A stretch of 64,000 nucleotides of DNA from Persicaria tinctoria. Taxonomy: Eukaryota; Streptophyta; Magnoliopsida; Caryophyllales; Polygonaceae. The stretch is taken from positions 55,081,688-55,145,687 of the forward strand of contig JBANSL010000013.1 of the NCBI GenBank assembly GCA_037127255.1, given 5' to 3'. Numbering within the stretch: the stretch's first letter is position 1; every line of letters starts with the position of its first letter. Shown here one piece after another: positions 1 to 12,253 of this stretch. The notes beneath the pieces are model-generated. The model ran no database searches, was not told where the DNA came from, and worked only from the letters and a program-made list of their open reading frames with translations. Made by a program: the position numbers and the translations under genes.

Positions 1-610
1 ATTCCTCGATATCGAGTACATGGTGCTCGGTATGTCCTCTCTTCGGCTTCTCGGTCCAGTGTCGCTTCCTCGAGCACAGGTGCGGCTTCTGATCTTGGTC
101 GATATCAAGTTAATTACTCGATATCGAGTAAAGTTCTGCACTCGAGTTGTCTTGTCCGCTCAGTGTCGTCGATCTCGGCTTCAGAGGTTGAAATCGTCTT
201 GGGTTGTCCTCGGTATCGAGTAAAAGTCCCCGATATCGAGTAATATCTTCAGCTCCCGGCTTCACTTGTTGATGTCTGGTGCTCAGCTCGATATGTTGCC
301 AACTCGACATCGACTAGAAGAAGTCGATATCGACAAAGGATTTCTCCAGCTTTCCTTGCTCAATTCTGGTTCTGCTGCTCCTTGACCTTAGACTTCTGTA
401 GTTTGATTTTCGAGCTTTTCTTCCTTTCTTAGAATTGTTGTAAATTGCTTCGATTTCTGCGAAATTAAACAGAAACTGGTGTAGATTCCATAATTTGGCA
501 AATAAGTATAAACTACATAGATTCTGTATTATTCTAGCCCAAATGCATGAAATGTATGCAGAAAACGATATAAAAGTATTTATAAAACATGGCGAGTTAT
601 GCTCACAACA
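1..610 (-). mobile_element. Athila-like LTR, 5' part, runs off window
   Basis: This is the first part of a minus-strand LTR. Its terminus TGTTGTGAGC lies at 610 and reads leftward. The first 250 bases of the LTR (U3 start) match the starts of the LTRs at 30060, 34105 and 42670, including the stretch around 'accagtttctgtttaa' and 'cgcagaaatcgagg'. It carries TCGA-NN-TCGA motifs at 6, 99, 118, 210 and 230. It interrupts the env-like frame of the SIRE-like copia to its right, so it inserted after that element. The rest of the element lies outside the window, so I cannot say whether it is a solo LTR. Confidence 0.85.
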
Positions 611-658
611 AGCGCCAAGGCGTTTGGGTGTGGAGGTCTTCTTGGATTTGGGTGCCAT
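611..658 (-). pseudogene. env-like ORF start of COP1, cut by LTR
   Basis: An ATG at 658 opens a frame that begins MAPKSKKTSTPKRLGA and is then taken over by LTR sequence at 610. SIRE-lineage copia elements are known for an extra 'env-like' frame after pol, and the position (about 500 bases after the pol stop) agrees. Only 16 codons are native to the copia element. The longer frame seen by translation to 314 is LTR sequence and not part of the protein. No function can be assigned from this fragment. Confidence 0.5.
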
Positions 659-660
659 GG

Positions 661-1156
661 ATGAAATTCGGCTAAGCTTATAGAAAAAGGTTGAAGAAGG
701 GGTTTAAGAGAGGATTTAGGTAGTTCTGGAGAGGTGAGGAATAGTTAGGGTAAAATGTGTGGTTTAAAAAGGGTGAGAGGGGTAAGTTGATGGGACGGGT
801 TCAGGGTTCCAAGGATAGTAATCATCACACTGCCATTTAGAAAAAATTTGATTTCCAAAAACAATTTAAAATTCAAACCATCTTGTCACATTTCAATTTC
901 AAGAAGGAGTATTTCCGAAAATATATTTTCCATAAATAAATATACTCGGATATAAGAATTTTGGAAAATAAAATGTGTACCGCATAAAGAAGGTTAAAAA
1001 ATCATAAAAACTATATTTGATCAAATATCTAATAAGATATTAACCAAATATATGATCCGTTATATGTGCTCTACCATTCAGCTCACAAACTTTGACATAA
1101 TTCTCAAAGGTCTTGACACTGAGTAGAACTTATCTTTCGTAAAGGGAAAGCTACCC
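661..1156 (-). other. COP1 noncoding region after pol
   Basis: About 500 bases, AT-rich in its distal half (850-1060), lie between the pol end and the env-like start. I see no domain or RNA gene. It is expected in SIRE-type elements, where a spacer separates pol from the extra frame. Confidence 0.5.
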
Positions 1157-4013
1157 CTACGAAAGTGCATCCCTGTTAAGCATTCTGATCTCACGTCTAA
1201 TGAAGGTGAACCTGTCCTCTACCGAATACTTAGGAAAAATGTCAGCCCATTGATAATCAGTTGAAATAAAAGATATGGATACATCACCTTTTTCGACGTG
1301 GTCTCTAATTAAATGATGCCTTACATCAATATGTTTGGTCCTTGAATGCTGAACAGGATTCTTTGTAATGGAGATGGCACTTGTATTGTCACACTTAATG
1401 GGAATGTCGTTGAGGTTGATGCCAAAATTTCTCATTTGTTGAGCTATTCAAAGGATTTGGGAGCAACATGCTCCAGCTGCTATATATTCGGCTTCGGCAG
1501 TGGATAGAGCAACTGAGTTTTATTTCTTTGAGTGCCAACTGGTCAAGGATGCTCCTAAGAATTGGCAACATCCTGACGTGCTCTTCCTATCCACCTTATA
1601 GCCTGCAAAATCTGCATCAGAATAACCGATTAATGTAAAATCTCTTTGCTTTGGGTACTATAAGCCAAGCTCCTTAGTGTCATTTAGATATCGAAAGATC
1701 CTCTTCACAGCCTTGAGGTGAGATTCTTTAGGGTCAGCTTGAAACCTGACACACATGCAAACACTAAACATGATGTCAGGTCTACTAGCCGAATGATATA
1801 ATAAAGATCCAATCATCCCTCGATACTCCTTTTGATTGACACTCTTTCCGGTCTTGATCTAGAGACAAGGTTGAGCTCATGGGTGTCTTGGCTGCTTTGG
1901 ATTGATCCATCTTGAACTTCTTCAAGAGATCCTTAGTGTACTTGCTTTGGTTGACAAAGATGCCTTTCTTAGATTGTAAACTTGTAACCCCAAGAAGAAG
2001 TTGAGTTCTCCCATCAAGCTCATCTCAGATTCACTGCACATAATGTCAGAAAATTCCTTGCACAAAGATGTGTCAGTAACTCCAAATAATATATCATCGA
2101 CATATATTTGAATAACCAAAATATCATTTCCTTTGGTTTTGATAAAAAAAAGTCTTGTCGATCAACCCCTTTTTAAAATCATTTTCTAAAAGAGATTTTG
2201 ACAAGCGCTCATACCAAACTCTTGGGGATTGTTTCAAACCATATAGCGCTTTGTCTAGCTTGTAAACATGATTAGGAAATTCCGAACTTTCAAAACCTGG
2301 GGGTTGAGCCACATAAACTTCTTCCTCTAAGAAACCATTAAGAAAAGCACGCTTGACATCCATTTGATATAACTTTATGCTCATAAAAGATGCAAATGCT
2401 AATAATATGCGAATGGCTTCAAGCCTGGCTACGGGAGCAAAAGTCTCCTCGTAGTCAATACCTTCCTCTTGATTGTAGCCTTGAGCAACAAGCATTGCTT
2501 TGTTCCTCACGATCTTACCATTCTCATATAGCTTGTTCCGAAATATCCAACGTGTGCCAATGACTGATTGATGCTTTGGCCTAGGCTTCAAGGTCCAGAC
2601 TTTGTTCCTTTCAAATTCGTTAAGCTCACTTTGCATGGCAATGATCCAGTCTGGCTCTTGAAGGGCCTCATCTACCTTCTTTGGTTCTATAAGAGAGACA
2701 AACGCGTGAAAAGCACAAAGATCTTTAAGATTAGAACGAGTTTCAACACTAAATGTAGGGTTAGAGATGATATCCTTTAATGAGTGTGATGAGGAGTATT
2801 TGAATTTACTTTTGCTAGTGTCAACTCCTTGATTCGTGACACCAGTAGGATTGATTTGTGGTACATCTGACTCCATGGATCTATTAGGTTCAGTTACAAC
2901 AGTTTCTGACGTTTCAACACTTTTGGATTGGTCACCAAGGGCATTGGACGAAGCTTCAACACCTTGGGCCAATTCTTCAGTGTTGAGAATCTGATCCAGC
3001 ATGTTCCTCTTCTCTATGTTCTTGGTAGCAGCATCATCACCATCCTCATTCTCTGTATGGATGTTAAGATCTAAATCTACAATACTTTCACTCAAAGAAC
3101 CGTCATTGCATTCATCAAATATAACATGTATACTTTCTTCAACTAACTTGGTCCTTTTGTTGAAGATTCTATATGCTTTGCTACTTGTGGAATAGCCAAA
3201 AAATATACCTGCATCACTACGCGCATCAAATTTCCCAAGGTTATCTTTTCCATTGTTATGAACAAAACAAGTACGGCCAAAGGGTTTAAAATATGATATA
3301 AGTGGTTTGCGGCCTTTGAAACGTTTATAAGGAGTTTTCTTTAAGATGGATCGAATAAGACAACGATTCAAAATATAGTTAGTTGTGTTAACAGCTTCAG
3401 CCCAATAGGTTTTAGGTAATGCATTTTCAAAAAGCATAGTCCTGGCCATGTCTTCTAGGGTGCGGTTCTTTCGTTCCACAACCCCATTTTGTTGAGGTGT
3501 CCTAGGAGTAGAAAATATATGGGAGATGCCATATTTAGCACAAAATAAATCAAACTGAAGTTGATCAAACTCCCTACCATGATCACTTCGAATTGACAGT
3601 ATGGGCTCATTTTGTAAAGTTTGCAACTCCTTACAAAGTTTTGAAAACTCAAATAAGGCCTCTGATTTTTCTTTTAAAAATGCAACCCAAGTATATCTCG
3701 AAAAATCATCAACAACAACAAGCATGCATATTTTACCATTGGGAGATTTGACTTGCATAGGACCACATAAATCCATATGTAAAAGTTCAAGGGGTCTAGA
3801 AGAACTTACAACCTTTTTGGGTTTGAAAGAGCTACGTGTTTGTTTACCTCGTATGCATGCTTTGCACGTCTCAATACCTTTGAAGTTCATCTTAGGTAGT
3901 CCTCTTACAAGCCCTTTGAACACAAGCTTCTGTAGTGTATGTTGGCTCACATGACTGAGTCTCCTGTATCTTCTCTCAAGGTTCTCCTCGTGGGATTCAT
4001 CTCCTGAGGCCAT
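1157..4013 (-). pseudogene. pol: COP1 pol: integrase, RT and RNase H, frameshifted
   Basis: The first frame (4013-2124, 629 codons) starts in the GAG-pre-integrase region, with the zinc-finger half CKAC near residue 51. It continues through the integrase core ([34 protein letters not shown]) and the start of reverse transcriptase ([39 protein letters not shown]). It stops at 2124. The frame shifts and the catalytic YVDD is found at 2119-1922. RNase H is spread over several frames down to 1157, ending with RTKHIDVRHH, typical of copia RNase H. In an intact element this encodes replication and integration enzymes as part of one polyprotein. Several frame breaks show the copy is dead. No protease is present: the sequence passes from the end of gag directly to pre-integrase near 3960-4020. 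Confidence 0.93.
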
Positions 4014-4049
4014 AAGACAGACATTGGCCTTCTCATCACCTTTCTTGGA

Positions 4050-4991
4050 CTAACTCTTCGTCTTTTGAGGGCAGCCTTTCACAAGATGGTCTGTTTCACC
4101 ACATTCAAAACAAGACAAAGGTTTAGTCTTCTTGTCATATTTGTTGTATTGAGACTTATCTCGAAATTTAGAAGACTCTGATCCATCCTTGTTGTTGAAT
4201 TGCTTCTTCATTTTGAGGATTCGAGAAAGGCCTCTTTTGATAAGAGCGAAAGCATCATCCTCATCGTCATCCTCATCTTCAGAATCAGACACGTCTTTGG
4301 GCTCATCCTTCTTAGACTTGAGTGCCAAGTTCTTAGTGCTTGTTGCGAGTTCTCCATCGTCTTCGTTGAGAATCATCTCATGTGTGATCAGCTTCCCAAG
4401 CAAATCATCAAGGGGCAGAGTGGTGAGATCTTGGGCTTCCTATATGGCTGTCACTTTAGGGCCCCATTTGTCTTTTGGTAGACACCTCAATATCTTCCTC
4501 ACTTTTTCAAAGTTCTTAAAGCTCTTGCCGAGAGAGTCAAGGTCGTTGGTGATTTCCGTCAATCGTGTGAACATGGCCTTAATAGACTCATCAGGCTTCA
4601 TTTTGAAAAGTTCATACTTTGGAAGGAAGATGCTGATCTTGGTGTTCGTCACTTGGCTAGTTCCTTCGTAGGTGACAACCAGCTGGTCCCAAATCTCTTT
4701 AGCTGACCTACAAGATGAAATACGGTGAAACTCATTAGTGTTAAGAACACAATATAGTAAGTTAATGGCCCTGTAGTTTTTGGAGACGAGTTCGAGATCC
4801 GCTTTGATGTATTCGGCCTCGGTCTTACCATCTTTGGTTCCATTCTTTATAATGTTCAAAAGTTCCAGATCTTGATCTATAATGAACATTTTCATCAAGG
4901 ATCTCCAGTGGATGAAGTTGTTTCCTACAAAGGGTGGTGGTCTACTGGTGGACCTTTCTTGTGCAAATCCTCCGCTTGCTTCACCAGACAT
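4050..4991 (-). pseudogene. gag: COP1 gag with zinc knuckle, one in-frame stop
   Basis: ATG at 4991 (MSGEASGG) opens gag about 45 bases after the PBS. The capsid-like part includes NFIHWRSLMKMFI and the copia UBN2-type region KEIWDQLVVTYEGT. A stop at about 4440 breaks the frame. It reopens to 4050 and contains an acidic stretch (DSEDEDDDEDD) and then the nucleocapsid knuckle CFECGETDHLVKGC, a CX2CX4HX4C motif. A further stop follows at about 4050, and then the protease is missing. Gag would form the particle that packages the element RNA. Identification rests on the motifs, order and position after the PBS. Confidence 0.9.
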
Positions 4992-5034
4992 GATCAAAAC
5001 TCACGAGATTGTTAGATCAAAAGCAGTGAGTAAA

Positions 5035-5046
5035 GCTCTAATACCA
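5035..5046 (-). other. COP1 primer-binding site (tRNA-iMet type)
   Basis: On the minus strand the sequence is TGGTATTAGAGC, one base off TGGTATCAGAGC, the usual copia site complementary to the 3' end of initiator methionine tRNA. It lies two bases inside the LTR end. Confidence 0.85.
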
Positions 5047-5048
5047 AT

Positions 5049-6023
5049 TGAAGGTTCAATAATGTATAACAAAGTAATATAAAGATACTCTAGAATGGGG
5101 GTTGAATAGAGTACGCCGGATTTTGGCAGATAGTCTCAAGACTTTTGAAGCACTTGGAAAACCCTTTGAGATTAGACGTAATTCTTTCTTCTGGAAAAGC
5201 TGAATCACAACAGAGTTATACAATTCGAAACAAGTGCGGAAATATGGTAAAGCAATAAGTAAAGGACGCAATGAATTGTTTACGAGGTTTGGCATGAACT
5301 TGGCCTACGTCCCCGCCTAGGGTTCTTCCACAACCCTAGGATTCAACCGTCTTTTATTGATTCACAAAACTTAGGATCCTAATAGCTTACCGAGAAGCCT
5401 CTCTCCTATACATTTGCAATCTAGTGAACTCACGTTCCCTTGGTGTCCTAGACCAATCTAGAAGAGCCCTACCTCTCTCAGTTATCTAGTACAATGCTTT
5501 TACACTTAGTGAATCAATCGCCTAGTGCCCACTTCCTGAGTTACAAACTCTCGAGTATAACAGTTACTCGAAATATATCCTATAAGCTCACTCTGTAACT
5601 CTCAAATGCTTTGAAACAAAATATACGACTCTTAAGAACTAGCAGAGAGCACACGAAGAAGACAGATTGACTTGAAGGCTTGAGTGTGAATGAAAGCTTG
5701 TGTTCAGCGAATGTATCTGTCCTCTTTTCTTCAACTCCTTCTTATACAGATCAAATCGTTGCCTCAGGATCTTCTTCAACGGCTAGAACCAATTGTGGCT
5801 TGAGAAGAAATCTCCATGATCTTCTATTTGTGGAAACTCGGAAGCCATGATCTCCAATGTGAATCTTCTCGATTTCAAGCTTAAGGAAGGAGATAATATT
5901 TGAAAACATGCTGCATATGATAGTGTATAAAACATGCAATAATATATGGAAATAAAATATAATGACATATAATAATATTCGGACATAATATGCACATAAT
6001 AAAGGTTTTGTGTTTCATCAACA
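5049..6023 (-). repeat. COP1 5' LTR (about 975 bp)
   Basis: The right terminus reads TGTTGATGAAACAC on the minus strand and the left terminus ends in CA just before the PBS. The other LTR is not in the window, so the boundaries come only from TG/CA and the PBS; the right boundary could be off. Confidence 0.65.
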
Positions 6024-6029
6024 CAGTTG

Positions 6030-7588
6030 TAGCTTCAAGACCTTTGACACAAGTTGTGTGTCAAAGCCTTTGAAACCATTTCCGATTTTCATCAAGGGAG
6101 TGGAGATATCAGTGAAGTTCTGTTGTGCTCCATTCAACATCATGGAAGCATAGTAGATCACATGAGATGCCTTGTCAATCTTCTAACCTAGCACAACGCC
6201 AACAACATAGTCACTCGCATCATACAACAACTCAAAAGGAAGTGTCCAAATAGGAGCTTGGATGATCGGTGCAATAACAAGTCGATCTCTCAATGTATGA
6301 AAGGCTTCCTTGCACTTCTCTTCAAACTTAAAAGCAACATCCTTCTTGAGAAGCTCACATAACGGCGCTACGAGTTTCGAAAAGTCCTTGATGAATCGGC
6401 GATAGAACCCAGTGTAGCCTAGAAAAGATCGTATCTCTCTCACATTGGTAGGATAAGACAAGGACTGAATGATCTCAATCTAAGCCTTATCAACCTCAAT
6501 TCACTTCTTAGACACAATGTGGCCTAAAACCATACCTTGCTCAACCATGAAGTGGCACTTTTCTGAATTCAGAACCAAGTTGGTGTCAATACACCTCTTC
6601 AACACAAGTGCCAAATGAGCCAAACATGAATCAAAATAATCGCCATGAACTGTGAAATCATCCATAAACACCTCCATGAAGCTCTCAATGTACTCAGAAA
6701 AAATGTTGACCATACACCTTTGGAATGTTCCTGGTGCATTACACAACCCAAAAGACATTATGCGATATGCAAAAGTGCCGAAAGGATATGTAAATGTAGT
6801 TTTCTCCTGATCCTCTGGTGCAATGGAAATCTGAAAGTAACCTGAGTATCCATCCAAAAAGAAATAGTAGGCTCTCCCAGGAAGCCTCTCTAGCATCCGA
6901 TCAATGAATGGGAGAGGAAAGTGACCCTTGCGAGTCTCAGCATTCAACTTCATGTAGTCAATAAAAACTCTCCAGCCAGATTGTACTCGCGTAGGCACTA
7001 ACTCACCTTCTTTGTTCTCAACAACAGTAATACCCCCTTTCGTAGGAACCACTTGCGTTGGACTAACCCATTTGCTGTCTATATGGCTTGGTTCCTTCCA
7101 CTAGCAAAATTCGGTGCATACATGTAGATGGGCTTATCCCTTTGATGTTTGCAATGGTCCATCCTAGGGTTTTCTTGTATTCCTTAAGCACCATAACTAA
7201 CCTACCCTCTTGGTCAAGGTTGAGCTTGTTAGAAATGATGACTGGAAGGGTGTCATTCTCACCAAAGAAGGCATACTTAAGGTGATCGGGTAATGACTTA
7301 AGCTCAATTTCAGGCGGTTTGATTTCAGAGGGTAAAAGCTTCTCTTCGGGAAGCGTTAAGGCTAAGTTCCCACTCTTCAGATGTGAATGCTAGGCATCTA
7401 AGGCCAAGTATGGTCTCAACGGGTAATCTAGGGAAAACTCATCCAGAGGAGCTTCCAAAGCAACTTGCAACTCATCTTCCTTATTCATCTCAAACACATC
7501 ATCAACAATAAGTTAAATAACATCAATAGAGAATAAAGAATTCTCATCAACATGATATCTCATAGCACCCATAATGCAGTACTGAACC
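6030..7588 (-). pseudogene. pol: GYP2 pol: RT and partial RNase H
   Basis: Reading on the minus strand, the protease-RT linker (LPVIISNKL, WTIANIKGISPS) is followed by reverse transcriptase in the frame 7052-6501. This has [32 protein letters not shown], the GLCNAPGTFQRCM block and the catalytic motif as VFMDDF. The frame breaks and then continues at 6461-6183 with FLGYTGFYRRFI and the first RNase H aspartate in LLYDASDYVVG. After DKASHVIYYAS (near 6130) the match is lost and COP1 begins. In an intact element this part copies RNA to DNA and removes the RNA strand. At least two stops interrupt it. Confidence 0.9.
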
Positions 7589-7920
7589 TTAATTTTCACC
7601 ATTAAATTCCATAGTGACCTTACCTTCCCAACAATCAATCTTAGTTTTCGTTGTTCTAAAAAATGGCATGCCTAAAAAAATAAGTGCATCCACAACACTA
7701 GGTTCCATATTCAACATAAAGAAATCATCAGGAAAAATCAACTTATCAACCATAACTAAGACATCTTCGATAAAACCTCTAGGATAAGCATGAGAGCGGT
7801 TACCCAAATGGACAACTACTCTAGTTTCTTGCAATTCACCAAGCTTCAAGGTTTTGAATAAAGAGTATGAAATCACATTAATCGATGCACCTAAATCTAA
7901 CCTAGCATGTTAAAATTTAG
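7589..7920 (-). pseudogene. pol: GYP2 aspartic protease fragment
   Basis: The frame 7876-7589 continues a retroviral-type aspartic protease: the sequence just upstream (7905-7877) encodes the active-site DLGASI in another frame, followed by SYSLFKTLKLGEL. The C-terminal ALIFLGMPFFRTTKTKID matches the family's LGRPFL block. It would cut the Gag-Pol polyprotein. A stop ends the frame shortly before the pol linker. Confidence 0.8.
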
Positions 7921-9804
7921 TTTCACCGATAGGGCATGGGATAGTGAACATACCTGGGTCGCTACACTTTTCCAGCATACGCCTTTCAATCATGGTGGAG
8001 ACGTGCTCACTCACATGAACCTTCTGCTTCCCTTTCAGATTTTTCTTCCTCTTAATGCTGCAAAGCTCCTTTATGAACTTGGCATATTGATGAACCGTTT
8101 TGATGAGGTTGAGAAGCGGAATATTGACTTCATACTTAGCAAATGTCTCATACAAATCCTTATCATTATCCAGTTTTCTTGTGTCCTTCAAGGCTTCGGG
8201 AAATAGGGCTATGGGCTTGTATGGATCAAGGTTAGGTAACGGATTCGGCTTTGGAACAATAGCATCGTCGGACACAACAATCTCATCTTCCATTGATGGT
8301 GTCGCGGCGGCGAGTGGGGTGTCTCATGGCGGCGACTCAGCATTCAACATAGGTTATGGGAGGGGCTTTGTCCTGTCCGTGTCATTAGTGCCTCGCGGCG
8401 GTGACTCACTGCAGTCAAGGGTGGTCTGGCCAGGCTCTTTTGCGGCGGCAACAACGGTGATTTCGGACTCCCTTGTCCAACTTTCTTATCACTCTCTACC
8501 CAATCCTCCATAACTCCTTGGTGATGGTTAAAAGGAAGTAACTTACCACTTCTTAGATGTATGGTTTTGACATTCTCACGTGGCGGAGGAGGGATCGATT
8601 GCGACGGTAGTGAGTTCGACGTCATAGCTTTCAACTCACTCACTTCAAGAGTTAATTTCTCTACGGTTTTCTCATAAGCACTCAACTTGTCCATAATCAT
8701 CGTTAGAGTCTCACCTTGTTCTGGATTGGCTTGAGGAGGGGGCCTTTGTTGGTAAGAAGCTTGATTCTGCTGGAACCTTTGGTCAAATCCTTGGTAGTTG
8801 TTGAAGTTGGAACTGTAAGGACCATTACAAAAGTTTTAACGAGGACCATAATCTCCCAAGGCATTGACATCAACGGCATTCTCCTGAATCTGCGGGCACA
8901 AATCAGCCAGATGTGAAGGATCACAACAGACTCCACAAGAATGGTGAACTTGATTAACAAATTGATCAACTCCTTGCAATGTCGTGGTAAGCTTACTCAA
9001 TTGATCCCTTAGATTTGTGTGATCATCTTGTGGCGGGTCGGCTTGCATCTTTAAGACTCCTCTAGCTCCTAGAGTCTTAGAGTATTGATGAGATGAATTC
9101 CCAAGCCTCTCAAACATATCCATAGCTTCATCTAGCATCTTAAGCAAAATATCTCCTCCACAAGCGTTATTCACTGACCCTCTATCTCTATCAGTCAGTC
9201 CTTCATAAAGTGCAAGGACTAGATCATCCTCAGTGAGTCCATGATAGGGACATGCAACTACAGTCTGTTTGAAGCGCTCATAATACTCATTCAGTGACTT
9301 TGTAGTCAGCTTCTCAATACCAGCGATCTCACGCTTCATCTTGTTGTGTATAATAGCAGGATAATACTTATTCAGAAAAGCTTTCTTCAGCTCAATTCAA
9401 GTGTGAATACTTCCAGCAGAAAGATAATACAACCAATCGCTGGCTGCATCCTTCATAGTGAAGGGGAAAACTCTCAAAAGCATCTGATCATCATTCAGAC
9501 CACCAACTCTGATGCGGTCACAGACAGTGTGGAACATAGTGAGATGCTTGTTGGGATTCTCACTCTGAAGACCCTGAAAGTAAGGCAGGAAACCAGTCCA
9601 TCCTGACTCAAATTTGAATCTAGAACCCTCAGAAAGATCAAGGAGTACAATAGCCAAAGGTTGAACATTAAAATTCGGCTCCCAAATTTCTGCCAGAATC
9701 CTCCTTGGAGGATCACCTGCGTTATTCGGAACTTGATTGTTGTTTTTATTCTAATTCAAAACTTGATTGTTGTTGCCGTTCGGGTTATTAACATTATCAC
9801 CCAT
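7910..9804 (-). pseudogene. gag: GYP2 gag and gag-protease linker
   Basis: ATG at 9804 (MGDNVNNPNG) starts an Asn-rich leader with an early stop near 9752. The capsid region follows in 9657-9397 (GSRFKFESGW, DAASDWLYYL) and 9339-8836 (LNEYYERFKQTVVACPYHGL). The knuckle CGVCCDPSHLADLC (CX2CX4HX4C) lies near 8930. After a frame change, 8700-8344 and 8293-7910 carry the linker with KTIHLRSGK and LYETFAKYEVNIPLL, both conserved in Athila-type Gag-Pol before the protease. At least four frame breaks are present. Confidence 0.88.
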
Positions 9805-9972
9805 CTCTTCTGTGCTTTCTGAGTTGGAAGATTGATCTCTTCACAACCTAGAAAGTATGCATTCAATTTCTAGATCCAAAGACAAAAGAGATGCGTTAGT
9901 AGCACAGTTGTGAACCAAAAAATAATTCACATCAAAGTAAAGTAACAATTAGACAATGAATCAAATAGATGT

Positions 9973-9990
9973 TCCTCGGAAACGACACCA
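9973..9990 (-). other. GYP2 primer-binding site, degenerate
   Basis: TGGTGTCGTTTCCGAGGA on the minus strand, four changes from the TGGCGCCGTTGCCGGGGA seen in E1 and E3. It lies directly inside the LTR end. Confidence 0.65.
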
Positions 9991-9995
9991 AAATT

Positions 9996-11502
9996 TGGTG
10001 GGAGATAAACCGTTGTGTTTAAACCTCGCCAAAGAAATTCCAACATAAATAACTAAGTATAGCGATAAGTGTAGGGTCGAACCCACGGGGAAATCTAAAA
10101 TTCAATCTAAAAGCTACTTTACCAAAAAGTGGGAAATAAGCAAATGAATATGGGAAATTGAACTAAAGATCACGATTGCAATTGAAATAAGCATAAAGAT
10201 GATGGTTTTGATAACAAATCAATGGAGAAAATAGTTCCACGTGCGCTTTCATTGACATTGGTTGGCTTAATTGGTCCTAGACATAAACTCAAGTTGTATG
10301 ATTCCTTTAACTTACATTCTTCCCATCTTAGTTTGAGCATATTAAAGCATAAAGAGCACAATTAATCCCTTACACTTTTATGCAACCTAAGCATGGACAA
10401 AGATTTAACATAAAGATAGCAAAAATTCCTAAGAATCTAGGCATATAAATAACACCAAGTATCCAAGGTAACCGATGTTTAAGACATATGTTGAAATCCC
10501 TACTTATTCATGATCAAATGAAGGTTCTCACAATCCTAAGTATGCTACTACGAAATTCATTCAATGACGAAAGAACAAAAACCTAACAAGATACTATTAT
10601 GGCGGCCAATCACAATAATATCATCAATAATTGCAAGGGAAATAAAAAAAACAATAGGAAACAACTGGATTTAAGTCTCACAAACCACCAACCAAGTCTC
10701 TGAAACACAGTTGAAACAATTAACGAACTTAGCCACTCATAGTGTACCTTAATCTCCTTCGAATTGATGGAAAAATAAGAAAACTTGAATGGATGAATGA
10801 ACTACTGTAAATTGTGATTCAAGTTCTGAGAATATGTGTTTTCCCATGTCTAATTTTAGCCTCCCTTTGATAGGAAAGAAGAGACCCCGAAAACCTAGAT
10901 ACTTTCCTTAAAGATAATGCATAAATAATCCTAATATAATATAATATATCCTAAAAATATTAAAACTAAAAATAATAATAAATAAGTCTCAAATTATCTT
11001 CCTTAAACCCTAAGGAATAAGTCGTCAAAAGATTGGATCGAATCATCTTCCGAAAACATAGAATTTTGCTTCGAAACTGAACTTCTCTGCACGAACTCAC
11101 CGCCGTGACAGGTCTCTCGTGTCCGCAACTAGTGCTCTTCAGCAAACCCTCTCACGGGCATCTCTCCACGGTGAAATGGTTGATATCGCGGGCGCGACTC
11201 AGGTACTCGCGGCAACGACTGGCATCAGAACTATGTGTTCTTGTGTTTTGCTTCTGGTCTTTGCTTTCCTTGCTCTCTTTTCTTCTCTTTTCTTCTTCTT
11301 CTTCACTCCATTCAGAACTCTTCCATGCTAACCATAATCCAGATCTACGAACTTACATAAAACAATCGAAATAGCGTAGTTTCTGAACTTTCCAACCAAA
11401 AGAACATAATATGAAATTAACTCTAAAACATAACCAAACAACCATGAAATGCAACTAAAACTACTCTATAAAGCCTATTGAAATATGCATTATTATGAGT
11501 CA
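9996..11502 (-). repeat. GYP2 5' LTR (about 1.5 kb)
   Basis: The end next to the PBS reads CTCCCACCA on the minus strand; the far terminus is taken as TGACTCATAATAATGC at 11502. The stretch near the PBS end with the phrase 'gtcgaacccacgggga' is typical of plant gypsy LTR ends. Only one LTR is present, so the outer edge is inferred from where copia coding sequence begins. Confidence 0.65.
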
Positions 11503-11503
11503 T

Positions 11504-11981
11504 ATAATTACTAGAGGAGCAAGAGTGGGCCTCTTGGGTGGTAGGGGTTTGGGCCGACGATTGGGTTGGAGACGTTGGCTGATTTGTGGGTAGAATGGAT
11601 AAAGTACACACAATAGTAGGATTTGGGGATATAACATAGGATGGGTTTGTCTAGGGAAAATCATTTTCATGGAATAAAACATCCCTTGAAATAAAGAGTT
11701 TGTCATTTACCCAATCATAACAAGTATAATCCCTATGATTTGGTGTGTACCCCAAAAATATATGAGGAGATGATCGAAAAGACAATTTCTGAGGTTGGTA
11801 AGGCCGAAGGTTTGGGGGAAAAAAGGAACCCAAAACCCCGAAGGAGAGTGTAGTCGGGTAATTTCCCAAAAAGGAGTTCAAAAGGGGGTTTTGTTGGAAA
11901 GGAGTGGTGTGGAGACGCAGTTTTAAAGATAGACCGCGGTTTAGACGACAAAGTCCCGAAATTGTAAGGGTATGGAAGCAC
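11504..11981 (-). pseudogene. pol: COP2 integrase C-terminal part
   Basis: Two overlapping frames (11981-11733 and 11881-11651) carry the end of the copia integrase: KPPFELLFGKLPDYTLLRGF, then LSFRSSPHIFLGYTPNHR, YDWVNDKLFISRDVLFHEN. These blocks follow the catalytic core in copia Pol. The core itself, protease and zinc finger are absent; a deletion joins this to gag. The remaining bases to 11504 look like the variable integrase-RT linker. No reading frame survives without shifts. Confidence 0.85.
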
Positions 11982-12253
11982 CCTTTAGGAGAGTGAGGGT
12001 CATGTCAACAATGCGCCGGTGGCGACTTTCAATGGTCATGTTTTATTGATGGGAATAAGGACATGTGAGTCGATAACTAATCTCAAGTGTTAAAACACGG
12101 GAATAAGTGGATTGAATTCCTTAAGATTGTCGGTTTGGACGGAGATAATGGTGGTGGAGAAGTAATTTGTCACAAGTTTGATAAAATTCGTAAATACGGA
12201 AGTGACATCGGACATTAGCATGAAGATGCACCGAACAAGGCATGAATTCGAGT

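Larger units (their letters stand above)
611..6023 (-). mobile_element. COP1, SIRE-like Ty1/copia element, truncated
   Basis: Reading on the minus strand this shows, in order, a 5' LTR (5049-6023), a tRNA-iMet-type PBS, gag with a zinc knuckle, integrase, reverse transcriptase, RNase H, about 500 bases of noncoding sequence and the first codons of an env-like frame. That order, the sequence of the integrase region ([13 protein letters not shown]) and the extra frame after pol fit the SIRE/Maximus lineage. The protease and end of gag are missing. The 3' LTR is not in the window because an Athila-like LTR cuts the element at 610. The copy seems to sit inside GYP2, whose RNase H region resumes beyond 6023. 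Confidence 0.85.
6024..11502 (-). mobile_element. GYP2, Athila-type Ty3/gypsy element, 3' end lost
   Basis: Minus-strand order: LTR (9996-11502), a degenerate PBS, gag with zinc knuckle, protease, reverse transcriptase, and the start of RNase H where COP1 takes over. The protein sequences resemble the classic Athila branch and are clearly different from E1-E3 in this window. GYP2 also lacks the TCGA-NN-TCGA motif. Many stops show it is old. Confidence 0.88.

Noticed and set aside
314..658. 114-codon frame starting MAPKSKK
   Set aside because: Only the first 16 codons belong to the copia env-like frame; the remainder is LTR sequence on the other side of an insertion joint.
7907..8513. Plus-strand frames of 99 and 137 codons
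   Set aside because: Opposite-strand shadows of the GYP2 gag-protease linker.
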